64,000 bases of DNA from Antarcticibacterium sp. 1MA-6-2 (lineage in GTDB: Bacteria > Bacteroidota > Bacteroidia > Flavobacteriales > Flavobacteriaceae): assembly GCF_021535135.1 (NCBI RefSeq), contig NZ_CP091036.1, positions 1,736,001 to 1,800,000 of the forward strand. Direction: 5' to 3'. Positions 47,119 through 57,586 of the stretch are shown piece after piece. How positions within the stretch are numbered: the first letter of the stretch is position 1; every line of letters begins with the position of its first letter. The notes below the pieces were generated by a model. That model was not told where the DNA came from and ran no database searches. It saw only the letters and a list, made by a program, of their open reading frames with translations. The position numbers were made by a program, and so were the translations under genes.

Positions 47119-47601
47119 ATGAGGAAAGATAAATTACAAAAGATGCCCTTATTTAAAAAGGCCATGGAAATCCTGGATCTGGTAGACCGGATAACAGATC
47201 TTGTTCCCGCAGATAATGAATACCTCAAAGACATAGCAGATTTTATGAGAGCAGATGCAGCTCAAATTCCTGCAAAAATAGCCGGAGCGTTTGGAGATGG
47301 ACCATATGACCTAAAAATGGAGAACGCTACCATTATTAGAAAAAACGCGATGCAAATTTATGTGCAGTGCAATGGCTTCTTAATGGAAGATTTTAAAGAA
47401 AAGGAATATCTGCAATTATTGAGAAAAGAAATTGAAGAATTCAGAGTCCTGTTTGCGGAATGGGTAAAAACTTTTGATCCCTGGGATTATTATATCGACA
47501 GGTGGGGATTGTTTAATCCTCCCGGTGTAAACTACGACGATAAAGATCCTGATGAAGATCTCCCGTTCAACAATCCTTTTGAGGAAGGGGAAGATGATTA
47601 A
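47119..47601 (+). CDS. Conserved helical protein of unknown function
   Basis: A 160-residue protein with mostly helical character (MPLFKKAMEILDLVDRITDLVPADNEYLKDIADFMRADAAQIPAKIAGAFG), reminiscent of the four-helix-bundle/23S-intervening-sequence fold. A tail of acidic DYDDKDPDEDLP-like residues closes it. The KKAMEILDLVDRITDLVP start fits that fold, but I cannot assign a function. Confidence 0.6.
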   Translation: MRKDKLQKMPLFKKAMEILDLVDRITDLVPADNEYLKDIADFMRADAAQIPAKIAGAFGDGPYDLKMENATIIRKNAMQIYVQCNGFLMEDFKEKEYLQLLRKEIEEFRVLFAEWVKTFDPWDYYIDRWGLFNPPGVNYDDKDPDEDLPFNNPFEEGEDD

Positions 47602-47623
47602 GAAAATTTATTTTCTTGACTAA

Positions 47624-49036
47624 ATGCCGCTCCTACGGAGCTTTTATAAACCTGGCACATAAAATTTCTAGAGATATGCCGCCTCTCTGAGGCTTGGTTT
47701 GAAGATTAGAAATAGCGTTCTTATAAAAAAATTAATTAAGCTCCGGAGGAGCAACTTGTATATCGCACAATTTAATTCCTAGCAATTAGCTCCGTAGGAG
47801 TGAAATGGCTATAGAAATGCGTGATATATTCATAAATTTAGCTCCGTAGGAGGGAGATGTATATAGCAAAATAAGACCCCAGGATTAATAGCTCCGTAAG
47901 AGCGGAATGGTTATTCACATCCGAATTTTAGAAATAGCCCCAGATCAAACACAATTCCAGGGAGAAGAATATTCAAATTTTAAAACATAACGTTCTTATG
48001 CCGCTCCTCTGGAGCTCTTATAAACTCGGCATATTAATTCTATAGATATGCCGCCTCTCTGAGGCTGGTTAAAGGTTAAGAACCAAATTCTCTTTAAAAT
48101 TTAATTAAGCTCCGGAGGAGCGAGATGTATACAGCAATATAATACCCCAAGCTAAATAGCTCCGTAGGAGCGGAATGGTTACTCATATCCGAATTTCAGA
48201 AATAACCCGAGATCAAACACAATTGCAGGGAGAAGAATATTCAAATTTTAAAACATAGCGTTCTTATTCCTCTCCTCTGGAGCTCTTATAAACTCGGCAT
48301 ATTAATTTCTATAGATATGCCGCCTCTCTGAGGCTGGTTTGAAGGTTAGAAATAGTGTTCTCTTTAAAATTTAATTAAGCTCCGGAGGAGCGAAATGTTT
48401 ATTTAAAATAGTTAACCCGAGAATAGAGGCCATTGCGGGGAATAAAAATATTTCCAAATTCTAAAACATAAGGTTATTATGCCGCTCCTACGGAGCTTTT
48501 TATAAACCTGGCACATAAAATTTTTATAGATATGTCGCCTCTCTGAGGCTGATTTAAGGTTAGGAACCATGTTCTCTTTAAAAATTTAATTAAGCTCCGG
48601 AGGAGGGGAACGTCTGTAGAAATGCATAACCTTCATAAAGATAAGCTCCGTAGGAGCGAAATGTCTATAGCACAATAAGATCCCCCGGACAAATAGCTCC
48701 GTAGGAGCGGAATGTTCATTTAAATCCCTATTTCAGGAAAAACCCGTGATCAAATACCATTGCAGGTAAAAGAATATTCAAATTCAAAAACATGAGGTTC
48801 TTATGCCGCTCCTACGGACATTTTTATAAACCTGACACATCAATTTTTATAGATATGCCGCCTCTCTGAGGCTGGTTTGGAGGTTAGATACCTCATTTTA
48901 TTAAAAATTTAATTAGCTCCGGAGGAGGGGAACGTCTGTAGAAATGCATGACATTAATAAAGATAAGCTCCGTAGGAGCGACATATTTATAGCACAATAA
49001 GACCCCCGGAACAAATAGCTCCGTAGGAGCGGAATG
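47624..49036. repeat. Complex array of palindromic GCTCC-NNN-GGAGC repeats
   Basis: About 1.4 kb built from a mosaic. A unit beginning (A)TGCCGCTCCTACGGAGC and containing GATATGCCGCCTCTCTGAGGC recurs near 47624, 47998, 48266, 48479 and 48803. Palindromic cores GCTCCGTAGGAGC or GCTCCGGAGGAGC, mostly followed by GRAATG, recur between them. Spacer phrases such as AAACACAATTNCAGGGAGAAGAATATTCAAATTTTAAAACATA are shared by several units, so larger segments were duplicated as well. No gene is credible inside. These cores resemble scattered Bacteroidetes intergenic elements. Confidence 0.85.
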
Positions 49037-49360
49037 TTTTCAGTGCGGTAATGTCAAAAATAAAAATTGTTCAAATTGATACTGAAATAGAACTCATAAT
49101 GACAATCGAAAAAATGCTACGCCGCGCCAAACTTGTTCCGATTTAATGTTTAAGAATAGAGAAATACTACAATGTTAGATCCTGAAATAAATTCAGGAAA
49201 ACATGAGATCAAATATTACCTAAGGCTGAACGTGTTACCTTCTAAAAGAAATAGAACAGCTTCAAATTACTCTCCTCATCAAGCCGGATCAGGAAGACGC
49301 AAATAACTTTTCCTTTTTAACTCTTTAACTCTTTAACTCTTTAACTCTTTAACTTAGAAA
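49037..49360. other. Intergenic region with TTAACTCT octamer repeats
   Basis: No gene seen. From 49317 to 49355 there are about five 8-base units of TTAACTCT. They lie directly after the icmF stop and so would be transcribed into its 3' end. Confidence 0.7.
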
Positions 49361-52300
49361 TTACATATTCCTTCTATACTGCCCTCCTACTTCAAACATT
49401 GCCGTGGTTATTTGTCCCAGGGAGCACACTTTTGTAGCTTCCATTAGGACTTCAAAGATGTTTTCATTGTGGATAGCAGCCTCTTTAATCTTTTCTAGAG
49501 CTGCTTCGGCTCTATCTGCTTTTGCTTTGTGCAAATTTTCAAGGGTTGTAATTTGATATTGCTTTTCTTCTTCTGTAGCTCTTATAACTTCTCCCGGAGT
49601 AACAGTTGGAGAACTAGGTAGAACTAAGGAAGGTATTTACGCCAATTATAGGGAAATCTCCATTGTGTTTCAAAGTTTCGTAGTACAGGCTTTCTTCCTG
49701 AATTTTGCTGCGTTGATACATAGTTTCCATTGCACCTAACACTCCTCCTCTTTCAGTTATCCTGTCAAATTCCTGGAGCACTGCATCCTCAACCAGATCT
49801 GTAAGTTCTTCTATAATAAAGGCTCCCTGGATTGGATTTTCATTCTTGGTAAGACCGAGTTCTTTATTGATAATTAATTGTATAGCCATTGCACGCCTTA
49901 CAGATGCTTCTGTAGGGGTTGTAATAGCCTCATCATACGCATTTGTATGAAGGGAATTACAATTGTCATATATAGCATACAGCGCCTGTAAAGTAGTCCT
50001 GATATCATTAAAATCGATCTCCTGTGCGTGAAGGGACCGACCAGATGTCTGAATGTGATATTTCAGCATCTGGGCCCTGGCGTTAGCACCGTATTTATTC
50101 TTAAGGGCTTTTGACCATATTTTTCGGGCTACCCTTCCAATAACAGCATACTCCGGATCTATTCCGTTTGAGAAAAAGAAGGAAAGATTTGGACCAAATT
50201 TGTCAATATCCATTCCCCGGCTTAGGTAATATTCTACGTATGTAAATCCATTGGCAAGAGTAAGTGCCAATTGGGTAATAGGATTAGCACCTGCTTCAGC
50301 AATATGATAACCCGAAATTGACACCGAATAAAAATTCCGCACCTGTTTTTCGATAAAATATTCCTGCACATCCCCCATTAACCTCAAAGCAAATTCCGTA
50401 GAAAAAATACAGGTATTTTGTGCCTGGTCCTCCTTAAGAATATCCGCTTGCACTGTTCCGCGGACGACATTAAGAGTTTCGGTTTTAATCTTTTGATAAA
50501 CATCAGCCGACAGTACCTGGTCACCTGTAACTCCTAACAACATTAACCCAAGACCGTCATTGCCTTCAGGTAATTTCCCCTGATATTCAGGCCTCTCTAC
50601 TTGCTTTTCCTCGTAAATTTTCCTAATCTTCTCCTCTACTTCCTGCTCAAGTCCATTCTCTTTAATATATTTCTCACATTGTTGATCTATTGCAGCATTC
50701 ATAAAGAATCCGAGAAGCATAGGAGCCGGACCGTTAATTGTCATACTCACAGAAGTCAACGGGTGTGCAAGATCAAATCCCGAGTACAGTTTCTTAGCAT
50801 CGTCGAGACAGCAAATTGAAACTCCGGCATTGCCTATTTTACCATAGATATCCGGCTTAGTGATCGGGATCATTTCCATATAAGGTCACAGAATCAAATG
50901 CTGTAGAAAGTCTTTTCGCAGGTAATCCCATACTTACATAATGGAAACGCCTGTTTGTTCTCTCCGGCCCACCTTCTCCTGCAAACATTCTTGTAGGATC
51001 CTCCCCTGCTCTTTTGAATGGATAAAGGCCCGCTGTGTATGGAAATTCTCCCGGTACGTTTTCCTGGAGATTCCATCTCAAAATGTCTCCCCAGGCACTA
51101 TACTTAGGCAAAGCGATCTTGGGAATCTGCGTGTGAGAAAGAGATTCGGTATGGGTTTTAATATTTATTTCCTTATCCCGTACTTTAAATGAATAAACTT
51201 AGTTCCCGATATTTATTCACCTTCTCATCCCAACTAGAGTAATAATTTCCCAGTTATAAGGATCAAGGTCCATTTTCAGTTTATCGAATTCCTTTTTTAA
51301 AAGTTCTACAAAATCCTTATTTTCTGAAGAGGTCACACTTTCCAGGTTATCTTCTTCTATTCCGTATTGATTAAGATTAGCCTTACTTCCTGTAACTGTT
51401 TCAATGGTCTTGTATAAACCGTAAAGTTTCTGCGCCACCTCAACCTGCTGATTGGCCTTTTCATCATACTTTCTGTTATTTTCAGAAATTTCAGAAAGAT
51501 AGCGGGTCCTGTTCGGCGGAATAATATAAATTTTTTCGCTGGTATCTTCAGAAACTTTAAAACTGGAGTTTAATACCGATCCTGTTTTTTCATCAATCTT
51601 GTTCATCAGTTTCCGGTACAAAGTATTCATTCCGGGATCATTGAACTGGGAAGCGATTGTACCAAAAACAGGAAGTTTTTCAGGGTCTTCATGCCACAAG
51701 CCGTGATTGCGCTGATACTGTTTTTTCACATCTCTCAAAGCATCCAGCGCACCACGTTTGTCGAACTTGTTGATTGCAACAACATCGGCAAAATCCAGCA
51801 TATCAATTTTCTCCAACTGCGTAGCTGCTCCAAATTCCGGAGTCATTACGTAAAGAGAAACATCAGAATGTTCAAGAATTTCAGTATCACTTTGTCCTAT
51901 TCCTGAAGTTTCCAAAATTATCAGGTCATAACCCGATGCTTTTAATACCTGAACCGCTTCAGAAACATATTTGGAAAGGGCAAGATTTGATTGTCGCGTG
52001 GCCAGAGAACGCATATATACCCTAGGGTTATTTATCGCATTCATCCTGATCCTGTCACCTAATAAAGCTCCACCTAGTTTTCTTTTTAGAAGGATCTACA
52101 GATACAATTCCTATAGTTTTTTCAGGAAAATCTACTAAAAATCGTCTGACCAGTTCATCTACAAGAGAGGATTTTCCGGAACCTCCTGTACCTGTTATTC
52201 CAAGTACGGGCGTAGCCCCTCCCGGCCTCCGTGAAGGGGAAGAGTCAAAATTAAATGCTTTTATAAAATCTTCGTTCCTGTTTTCTGCCAGTGAAATTAA

Positions 52301-52810
52301 TCTAGCAATAGTATTGACATCCTTGCTTTCCAGCGCCTCTTGCAATTCTCCATTCTTGCTTAAAGGAGGAGTTGGAGTATCGGCAGTTTGAACAAGATCA
52401 TTGATCATTCCCTGTAAACCCATTTCCCGGCCGTCATCGGGCGCATAAATTCGGGTTATGCCATAATCCATCAGCTCCTTAATCTCTTCCGGAAGAATAA
52501 CTCCGCCTCCACCGCCAAAGATCTTAATATGTCCTGCTCCTTTTTCCTGAAGCAGATCATACATATATTTGAAATATTCATTATGCCCACCCTGGTAAGA
52601 AGTCATTGCAATTGCATTGGCATCTTCCTGAATAGCACAATTCACCACTTCTTCCACACTGCGGTCGTGCCCCAGGTGTATAACTTCTACCCCTGTTGAC
52701 TGGATAATACGGCGCATAATGTTTATGGCCGCGTCGTGACCATCAAACAGTGAAGCTGCGGTTACAATTCTAACTTTATTTTTGGGTTTATAAGGAGCCT
52801 GTACTTCCAT
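49361..52810 (-). CDS. icmF: Fused isobutyryl-CoA mutase IcmF (AdoCbl-dependent, with internal MeaB-like G domain)
   Basis: Single-chain B12 mutase interconverting isobutyryl- and butyryl-CoA or related acyl-CoAs. Order of domains: B12-binding ([13 protein letters not shown], the DxHxxG-type motif, near residue 20), a G-protein domain ([49 protein letters not shown]), and the substrate-binding TIM barrel ([51 protein letters not shown]). Frame breaks at 52072, 51197, 50855 and 49613 all lie on RCCGGY-derived motifs, and one more on an A3 run near 51246. Correcting all five gives exactly 1148 residues, a normal IcmF length, with the expected [16 protein letters not shown] and [17 protein letters not shown] junctions. 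Uses AdoCbl supplied by the adenosyltransferase gene. Confidence 0.95.
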
Positions 52811-52943
52811 GAAAGTGTCTAATATTAATGTCGCAATTTACGAATTTCCCTAAAACCTCTGAGTTACGGTCAAAGAAGTTGAAGAAAATCAAATTATAAC
52901 AGTCTTACTTTAAATATTCAATAATATAAAGCCGCTTATTTGA

Positions 52944-54485
52944 CTATAAGGTGGTACTAAGGGTATTGTCTTTAAGAAGTTCCTCTATGAAATCCCTACT
53001 GTTAGATAATCGTGGAATTTTATGTTGTCCACCAAGCTTATTATGTCGCTTCAACCAACTATAAAAAGTTCCGGAAGAAACGGTGTTTATTACAGGAGGC
53101 TCAATAGCCGAATTGTTTTTCCTCTTCGACTTGTAATCCTCATTAAGCAAACATAACTGCTCATCCAGGATACGGGAAAATTGTTCCATCTTCACCTAGT
53201 TCTTTGACAAATTCAATTACCCACTCATGGTAACCTTTGTTTCGGCTGTCATAGAATTTTGGAGCTGCAGTATAATTCTCCATAATTGCACCTGTTTCTT
53301 TACAGGCTACACTTAAAGCTTTTTCCGCATGGTCTACAAAAAGGTCTTCTCCAAAGATATTAATACAATGCTTGGTTCTGCCACTAATGATGAACCTGTA
53401 AGGTCGTTTTTCAGTAAATCTTATAGTATCCCCTATTTTATACCTCCAAAGCCCGGAATTTGTAGAGATAACCATAGTATAGTTTGTATGCAACTCAACT
53501 TCTGCCAAAGAAAGTATTCTGGGATTCTCACTATCATAATCCTCAACAGGAATGAACTCATAAAAAATATTATAATTAAGCATCAACAGGAGAGAGGGAT
53601 CATCCATCCTATCCTGTAACCCAAAAAATCCTTCGGTTGCGTTGTATACTTCAAGATATCTCATACTTTTATCCCTGTCCATTAATTCAAATAAAGGACG
53701 ATATGGGAGAAAAGAAACTGACCCATGAAAGAATACTTCTAAATTCGGCCAAACATCCTGGATATAATTAACTTTCTTCTCGTTAAAGATGTGCTGCAAC
53801 AGTAATATGATCCACATTGGAGAACCTGCCATATTAGTGACATTTTCTTTAGTGGTAACCTGAGCCATCATTTTAATTTTTTCTTCCCAGCTCTCCATCA
53901 TAGTTACTTCCAGATTGGGAGTTCTGCGAAACTGAGCCCAGAACGGGAGATTCTTCATTACAATGGCTGAAATATTTCCAATATAAAGTTCAGAGTCTGA
54001 TGTTGTTTTGGAAGCTTTGCTTTCCTGGTTTCCCCCAATAGAAAGATTTTTTCCTGAAAAAATTTGAGAATCGGGATGATTATCTACATAAAGGGCGAGC
54101 ATATCTCTTCCTCCCTGATAGTGACATTCCTGCAAACCTTCTTTAGAAACGGGTATTATTTTACTTTTATCTCCCGTAGTTCCTGAAGATTTTGCAAACA
54201 ATTTAATTTCAGAAGGCCATAACAAGTTATTTTCCCCCTGGAGGAGCCTATTAATGTATGGCTGTAAATCTTCATAGGTTGTAATAGGAACTTGTTGCTG
54301 GAATTCCCTTATGCTTTTAATGCTTAAGCAAAATTAAATTTCCGGCCATATTCTGTGTTGCGTGCTGTTTGTACTAAATTTATTAAACATTTTTCCTGTA
54401 CATCTTCCGGATTGGATCTAAAATGGTCTATTTGGCCAATTCTCTGTTTAATGAATAAATTCCCTAGGTTATTTAATAGCTGCAT
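52944..54485 (-). CDS. GH3-family acyl-adenylate synthetase-like protein
   Basis: Bacterial member of the GH3 (auxin-responsive promoter) family, ANL superfamily, about 512 residues after repair. The ATP-binding loop FAKSSGTTGDKSKIIPVS is followed by MAGSPMWIILLLQH, YNATEGFFGLQD and YTMVISTNSGLWRYKIGDTIRF, typical of GH3. Frame breaks at 54322-54329 (rev. GCTTAAGC, giving FNFAGIKSIREFQQQVP) and 53194-53200 (rev. ACTAGGT, giving VKEPVKMEQFSRILDEQL). The first 53 codons, MQLLNNLGNLFIKQRI onward, lie upstream of the first break and are easily missed. Plant GH3 enzymes conjugate amino acids to acyl groups; the bacterial substrate is unknown. Confidence 0.9.
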
Positions 54486-54738
54486 CAATTATTCTTTACT
54501 GGCACGCATTAAGTTATGAGGAAATTACAAAAACAATCCACCAATTAACAAATTCTTACCAGTCACAAATGCTATAGAATATTTTCTTTTCTAAAGCTTT
54601 GCAACTGGTTTACTGTTTGTCCTGGTTTCTATTCAAAACTATGGGAGCGGCACCCATTTTTCAGGTGTTAAATATAGCGGAAATTTAGGCACAAAAGAAC
54701 AGACATCATTTTTAATATTCCCGCCTTACTTTGCCTGA
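54486..54738. other. Intergenic region between divergent GH3 and DUF4197 genes
   Basis: No gene seen. A GGGAGCGGCACCC phrase near 54650 followed by TTTTTCAGGTG is probably a degenerate repeat element. Confidence 0.5.
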
Positions 54739-54769
54739 TTGATGATTAAAGTTTTAATCTCTACATTTG
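54739..54769 (+). promoter_or_regulatory. Promoter for the DUF4197 gene
   Basis: TTG at 54739-54741, 20 bases, TACATTTG at 54762-54769, 14 bases before ATG 54784. It rules out the longer reading that would start at 54739. Confidence 0.7.
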
Positions 54770-54783
54770 AGAAAAAGAAAATT

Positions 54784-55488
54784 ATGAAAAAATTACTCCT
54801 CCTACTATTCATTCCATTATTTTCCGGTTGTGCCGAATTACAGGATATAGCAAACCAGGTGCCGGGCGGCGGATACGGAATATCAAATACTGAAATAGCC
54901 TCAGGATTAAAACAGGCTTTAAACTTCGGAATTGAAAAGGAAGTGGCAAAACTCACTGAGGAAGGAGGTTTTTTCAGAAATGAACTGGTGAGAATCACTC
55001 TACCACCTGAACTGCAAAAGGTGGACAAAACTTTAAGAGATTTGGGTCTGAATTCTTTGGCTGATGAAGGTCTAAAAGTTTTAAACAGAGCTGCTGAAGA
55101 TGCAGTAAAAGAAGCTACGCCCATTTTTGTAAATGCCGTACAGGAAATGACTTTTACAGATGCCCGCAATATTCTTTTAGGAAATAATACCGCAGCTACA
55201 ACTTACCTTAACCAAAAAACAGCCACTCCACTTTATTCGAAATTTAATCCCGTAATTCAAACTTCCCTGGATCGTGTTGGAGCAACACAGGTATGGACAA
55301 ACATTATAGACAAATACAATTCTTTACCCCTAACTTCTAAAGTGAATCCCGATCTAGCAGATTATGTCACCCAGGAAGCACTTAAAGGTGTTTATACAAT
55401 GATTGCCATTGAAGAACAGGAAATTAGAACAGATCTTGGAGCACGTACAACTCAGCTTTTACAGAGGGTTTTTGCTCTACAGGACTAA
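54784..55488 (+). CDS. DUF4197 lipoprotein
   Basis: A 234-residue lipoprotein (LLLLLFIPLFSGCAEL) with the DUF4197 domain: ISNTEIASGLKQALNFGIEKEVAKL, DLGLNSLADEGLKVLNRAAEDAVKEATPIFVNAVQEMTFTDARNILLG, and the C-terminal TQEALKGVYTMIAIEEQEIR. The fold is helical and the function unknown. The promoter at 54739-54769 sets the start. Confidence 0.85.
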   Translation: MKKLLLLLFIPLFSGCAELQDIANQVPGGGYGISNTEIASGLKQALNFGIEKEVAKLTEEGGFFRNELVRITLPPELQKVDKTLRDLGLNSLADEGLKVLNRAAEDAVKEATPIFVNAVQEMTFTDARNILLGNNTAATTYLNQKTATPLYSKFNPVIQTSLDRVGATQVWTNIIDKYNSLPLTSKVNPDLADYVTQEALKGVYTMIAIEEQEIRTDLGARTTQLLQRVFALQD

Positions 55489-55595
55489 AATTTAACACTT
55501 TTACAGGTTCTGCTATTATTTTTACCATTCATTTAACCTGAAGTTAGTAGAATTTAAATAAGGGGAATCTAATTTTGTGGTTTAATTTATTTGCA

Positions 55596-55781
55596 ATGTT
55601 TGGATTTTTATTCAAAAGTGAGGAAGATCGTTTGAGCCACAAGTACACCCAGTTGATGAACCGTGCATTTCAACTTGCTTTGGTAGACAAAGAAAAAAGC
55701 GACAAGATCAATGAGAGGGCGAGAAAGATTCGGGAACAATTAAGAAGAATGAACTACAAAAAATTGGATAATTTTATCTGA
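55596..55781 (+). CDS. Lacal_2735-family small protein
   Basis: About 61 residues from ATG 55596: MFGFLFKSEEDRLSHKYTQLMNRAFQLALVDKEKSDKINERARKIREQL. It matches the short helical Lacal_2735 family found in Flavobacteriia. Its 3' end overlaps the convergent BtuF-like gene by 28 bases. Function unknown. Confidence 0.75.
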   Translation: MFGFLFKSEEDRLSHKYTQLMNRAFQLALVDKEKSDKINERARKIREQLRRMNYKKLDNFI

Positions 55782-56551
55782 TATTCTTTAAAGTAGTTAA
55801 ATGCAGGCAATAACCTTGAGCCATACCAGCTAAAGTATTCTCCATCTACCAGTTGAATATTTGCCTTTATTTGCTCCCCCAGTTCTATTACATGTTTTTC
55901 CTTAAAAGGAAAAGGCTCAGAAGATAAGAGAACAAGGTCAGGTTTCAGCATTTCCAGATCATTAAGTGTGATCTCGGGATAGCGGTCTTTATTGTTCTTA
56001 AATAGATTTTCCCAACCGTTTATTTCGATTAAAGAATTAATAAAAGTTTCTCCACCAACAGCCATCCATGGTTTTTTCCAAATAAGGTAAACGACTTTTA
56101 AACGGGTACGTATCCCCTCTTCTTCAAAACGATTTTTGGCATCTATAATATTTTTAACAAGCGCGGCCGTTGTTTCCTGAATTTCAAATATTTCTCCATA
56201 TTGGAAAATTAGGTCAAGCGAGTCCTCAAAAGTGATTACATTCGATAAGTGAACGGGTGCTATTTTAGTTAGCTCTTCCACCATTTCCTGAGTGTTCTCC
56301 TCTTTGTTACACAAGATAATGTCTGGGTTGAGCGCAGCAATTTTCTCCAGGTGAACATTTTTAGTCCCGCCCACTACTGTTTTTGATTTTCGGATATTTT
56401 GCGGATGTACACAAAATTTTGTCACCCCTACGAGAGAATTTTGTAAGCCCAGGTCACACAAGAGTTCAGTTTGGCTGGGTACCAGTGAGATAATGCGCCG
56501 GGGTGTTTTATTCAAAGGGATTTCCCGCTGCAGTTGATCCCTAAAAATCAT
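55754..56551 (-). CDS. BtuF-like helical-backbone metal/cobalamin-binding protein
   Basis: About 265 residues of the class III periplasmic-binding fold: RRIISLVPSQTELLCDLGLQNSLVGVTKFCVHP, GGTKNVHLEKIAALNPDIILCNKEEN, and KPWMAVGGETFINSLIEINGWENLF. This is the BtuF/FecB family, but no signal peptide is visible at ATG 56551 and no permease is adjacent. It may act in the cytoplasm or the export signal may be unusual. Cobalamin or iron-chelate are possible ligands. The upstream reading from 56647 only overlaps pyrF; ATG 56551 overlaps nothing. Confidence 0.75.
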   Translation of the reverse strand: MIFRDQLQREIPLNKTPRRIISLVPSQTELLCDLGLQNSLVGVTKFCVHPQNIRKSKTVVGGTKNVHLEKIAALNPDIILCNKEENTQEMVEELTKIAPVHLSNVITFEDSLDLIFQYGEIFEIQETTAALVKNIIDAKNRFEEEGIRTRLKVVYLIWKKPWMAVGGETFINSLIEINGWENLFKNNKDRYPEITLNDLEMLKPDLVLLSSEPFPFKEKHVIELGEQIKANIQLVDGEYFSWYGSRLLPAFNYFKEYQIKLSNFL

Positions 56552-56552
56552 T

Positions 56553-57374
56553 TTATTTAAATTTCTCCAATTGCTCAGCCATTTGTCGTTGAAGGACTTC
56601 AGCTTTTGCAGCAGCAATTTCGGCAAAGTTGGAACTTTCAGAAGCATATATTATTCCTCTGGAAGAATTAACGAGTAAACCCACATCTTTCGTCATTCCA
56701 TATTTACATACTTCAGCAAGACTTCCACCCTGGGCACCGACACCCGGTACTAATAAAAAGCTATCAGGTATAATTTTTCTAATTTCTGCAAGGTATTCAG
56801 CTTTTGTAGCTCCCACGACGTACATAAGTCTTTCAGCATTCTTCCAGGATCGGGAAACTTCTATCACCTTTTTGTAAACCTGGGTACCGTCTGTCTTAAG
56901 AGTTTGAAAATCAAATGCACCTTCATTAGATGTGAGCGCAAGTAAAATCGCGTGCTTGTTCCGGAAACATAAAAACGGTTCTACGGAGTCCTTTCCCATA
57001 TATGGGGCAACGGTTATAGAATCAAAGCCCATTTCCTGAAGAAAACCTTTGGCATACATTGTTGAAGTATTGCCAATATCGCCACGTTTAGCATCGGCAA
57101 TTGTAAAGATCTCCGGATAATTTTCATTAAGGTAATCAATGGTTTTGTTCAGCGATTTCCAACCTTTCCTCCCGCAGGCTTCGTAAAAAGCAGTATTTGG
57201 CTTATAAGCAACCGCAAATTGATGTGTAGCATCAATGATTGCTTTATTAAAAGAGAAAATAGGATCTTCTTCAGAAAGTAAATAAGTTGGAATTTTATCT
57301 AAATCGGTATCCAGCCCAATACATAAAAATGATTTCTTCTTACGTATCTGGGAAATCAGTTCCTGAGTAGTCAT
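56553..57374 (-). CDS. pyrF: Orotidine 5'-phosphate decarboxylase, type 2
   Basis: Makes UMP from OMP. 273 residues, the long PyrF type. [18 protein letters not shown] at the N-terminus, the catalytic [16 protein letters not shown] (D-K-D charge network), [14 protein letters not shown] and [16 protein letters not shown] followed by [14 protein letters not shown] are all family motifs. It is immediately followed by the BtuF-like gene (1-base gap). Confidence 0.95.
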   Translation of the reverse strand: MTTQELISQIRKKKSFLCIGLDTDLDKIPTYLLSEEDPIFSFNKAIIDATHQFAVAYKPNTAFYEACGRKGWKSLNKTIDYLNENYPEIFTIADAKRGDIGNTSTMYAKGFLQEMGFDSITVAPYMGKDSVEPFLCFRNKHAILLALTSNEGAFDFQTLKTDGTQVYKKVIEVSRSWKNAERLMYVVGATKAEYLAEIRKIIPDSFLLVPGVGAQGGSLAEVCKYGMTKDVGLLVNSSRGIIYASESSNFAEIAAAKAEVLQRQMAEQLEKFK

Positions 57375-57485
57375 TAATTATTAGTTTTTTCTAAGAGCTT
57401 AAAAAATTTAGCAATCAATCGATTGCTATTTCCTGAAACAAGCTGTTATTGACGTAATTTTGTAAATAGTGATGGTTTTGCGGAA

Positions 57486-57518
57486 AGACCTCACAGGATT
57501 TGAAAACCTGTGAGGTCT
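57486..57518. repeat. Perfect inverted repeat AGACCTCACAGG...CCTGTGAGGTCT
   Basis: Twelve-base perfect arms around a 9-base centre (ATTTGAAAA). It is a common flavobacterial intergenic hairpin, located between the divergent-looking ends of pyrF and prfA where it might also act in RNA processing. Confidence 0.8.
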
Positions 57519-57586
57519 GAACCTACGTCTATTCTTCCGAGGGTTATTTTATAGCCCCCGGGAAAGGATCATTGTTTACAAACCTC

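Noticed and set aside
47624..49036. Second candidate CRISPR or integron cassette array
   Set aside because: Repeats are palindromic cores of mixed spacing (213-374 bp) with shared spacers; no integrase, no cas genes and no cassette genes.
54739..54783. Upstream ATG as the DUF4197 start
   Set aside because: It lies in the promoter, and the lipoprotein signal starts at the ATG at 54784.
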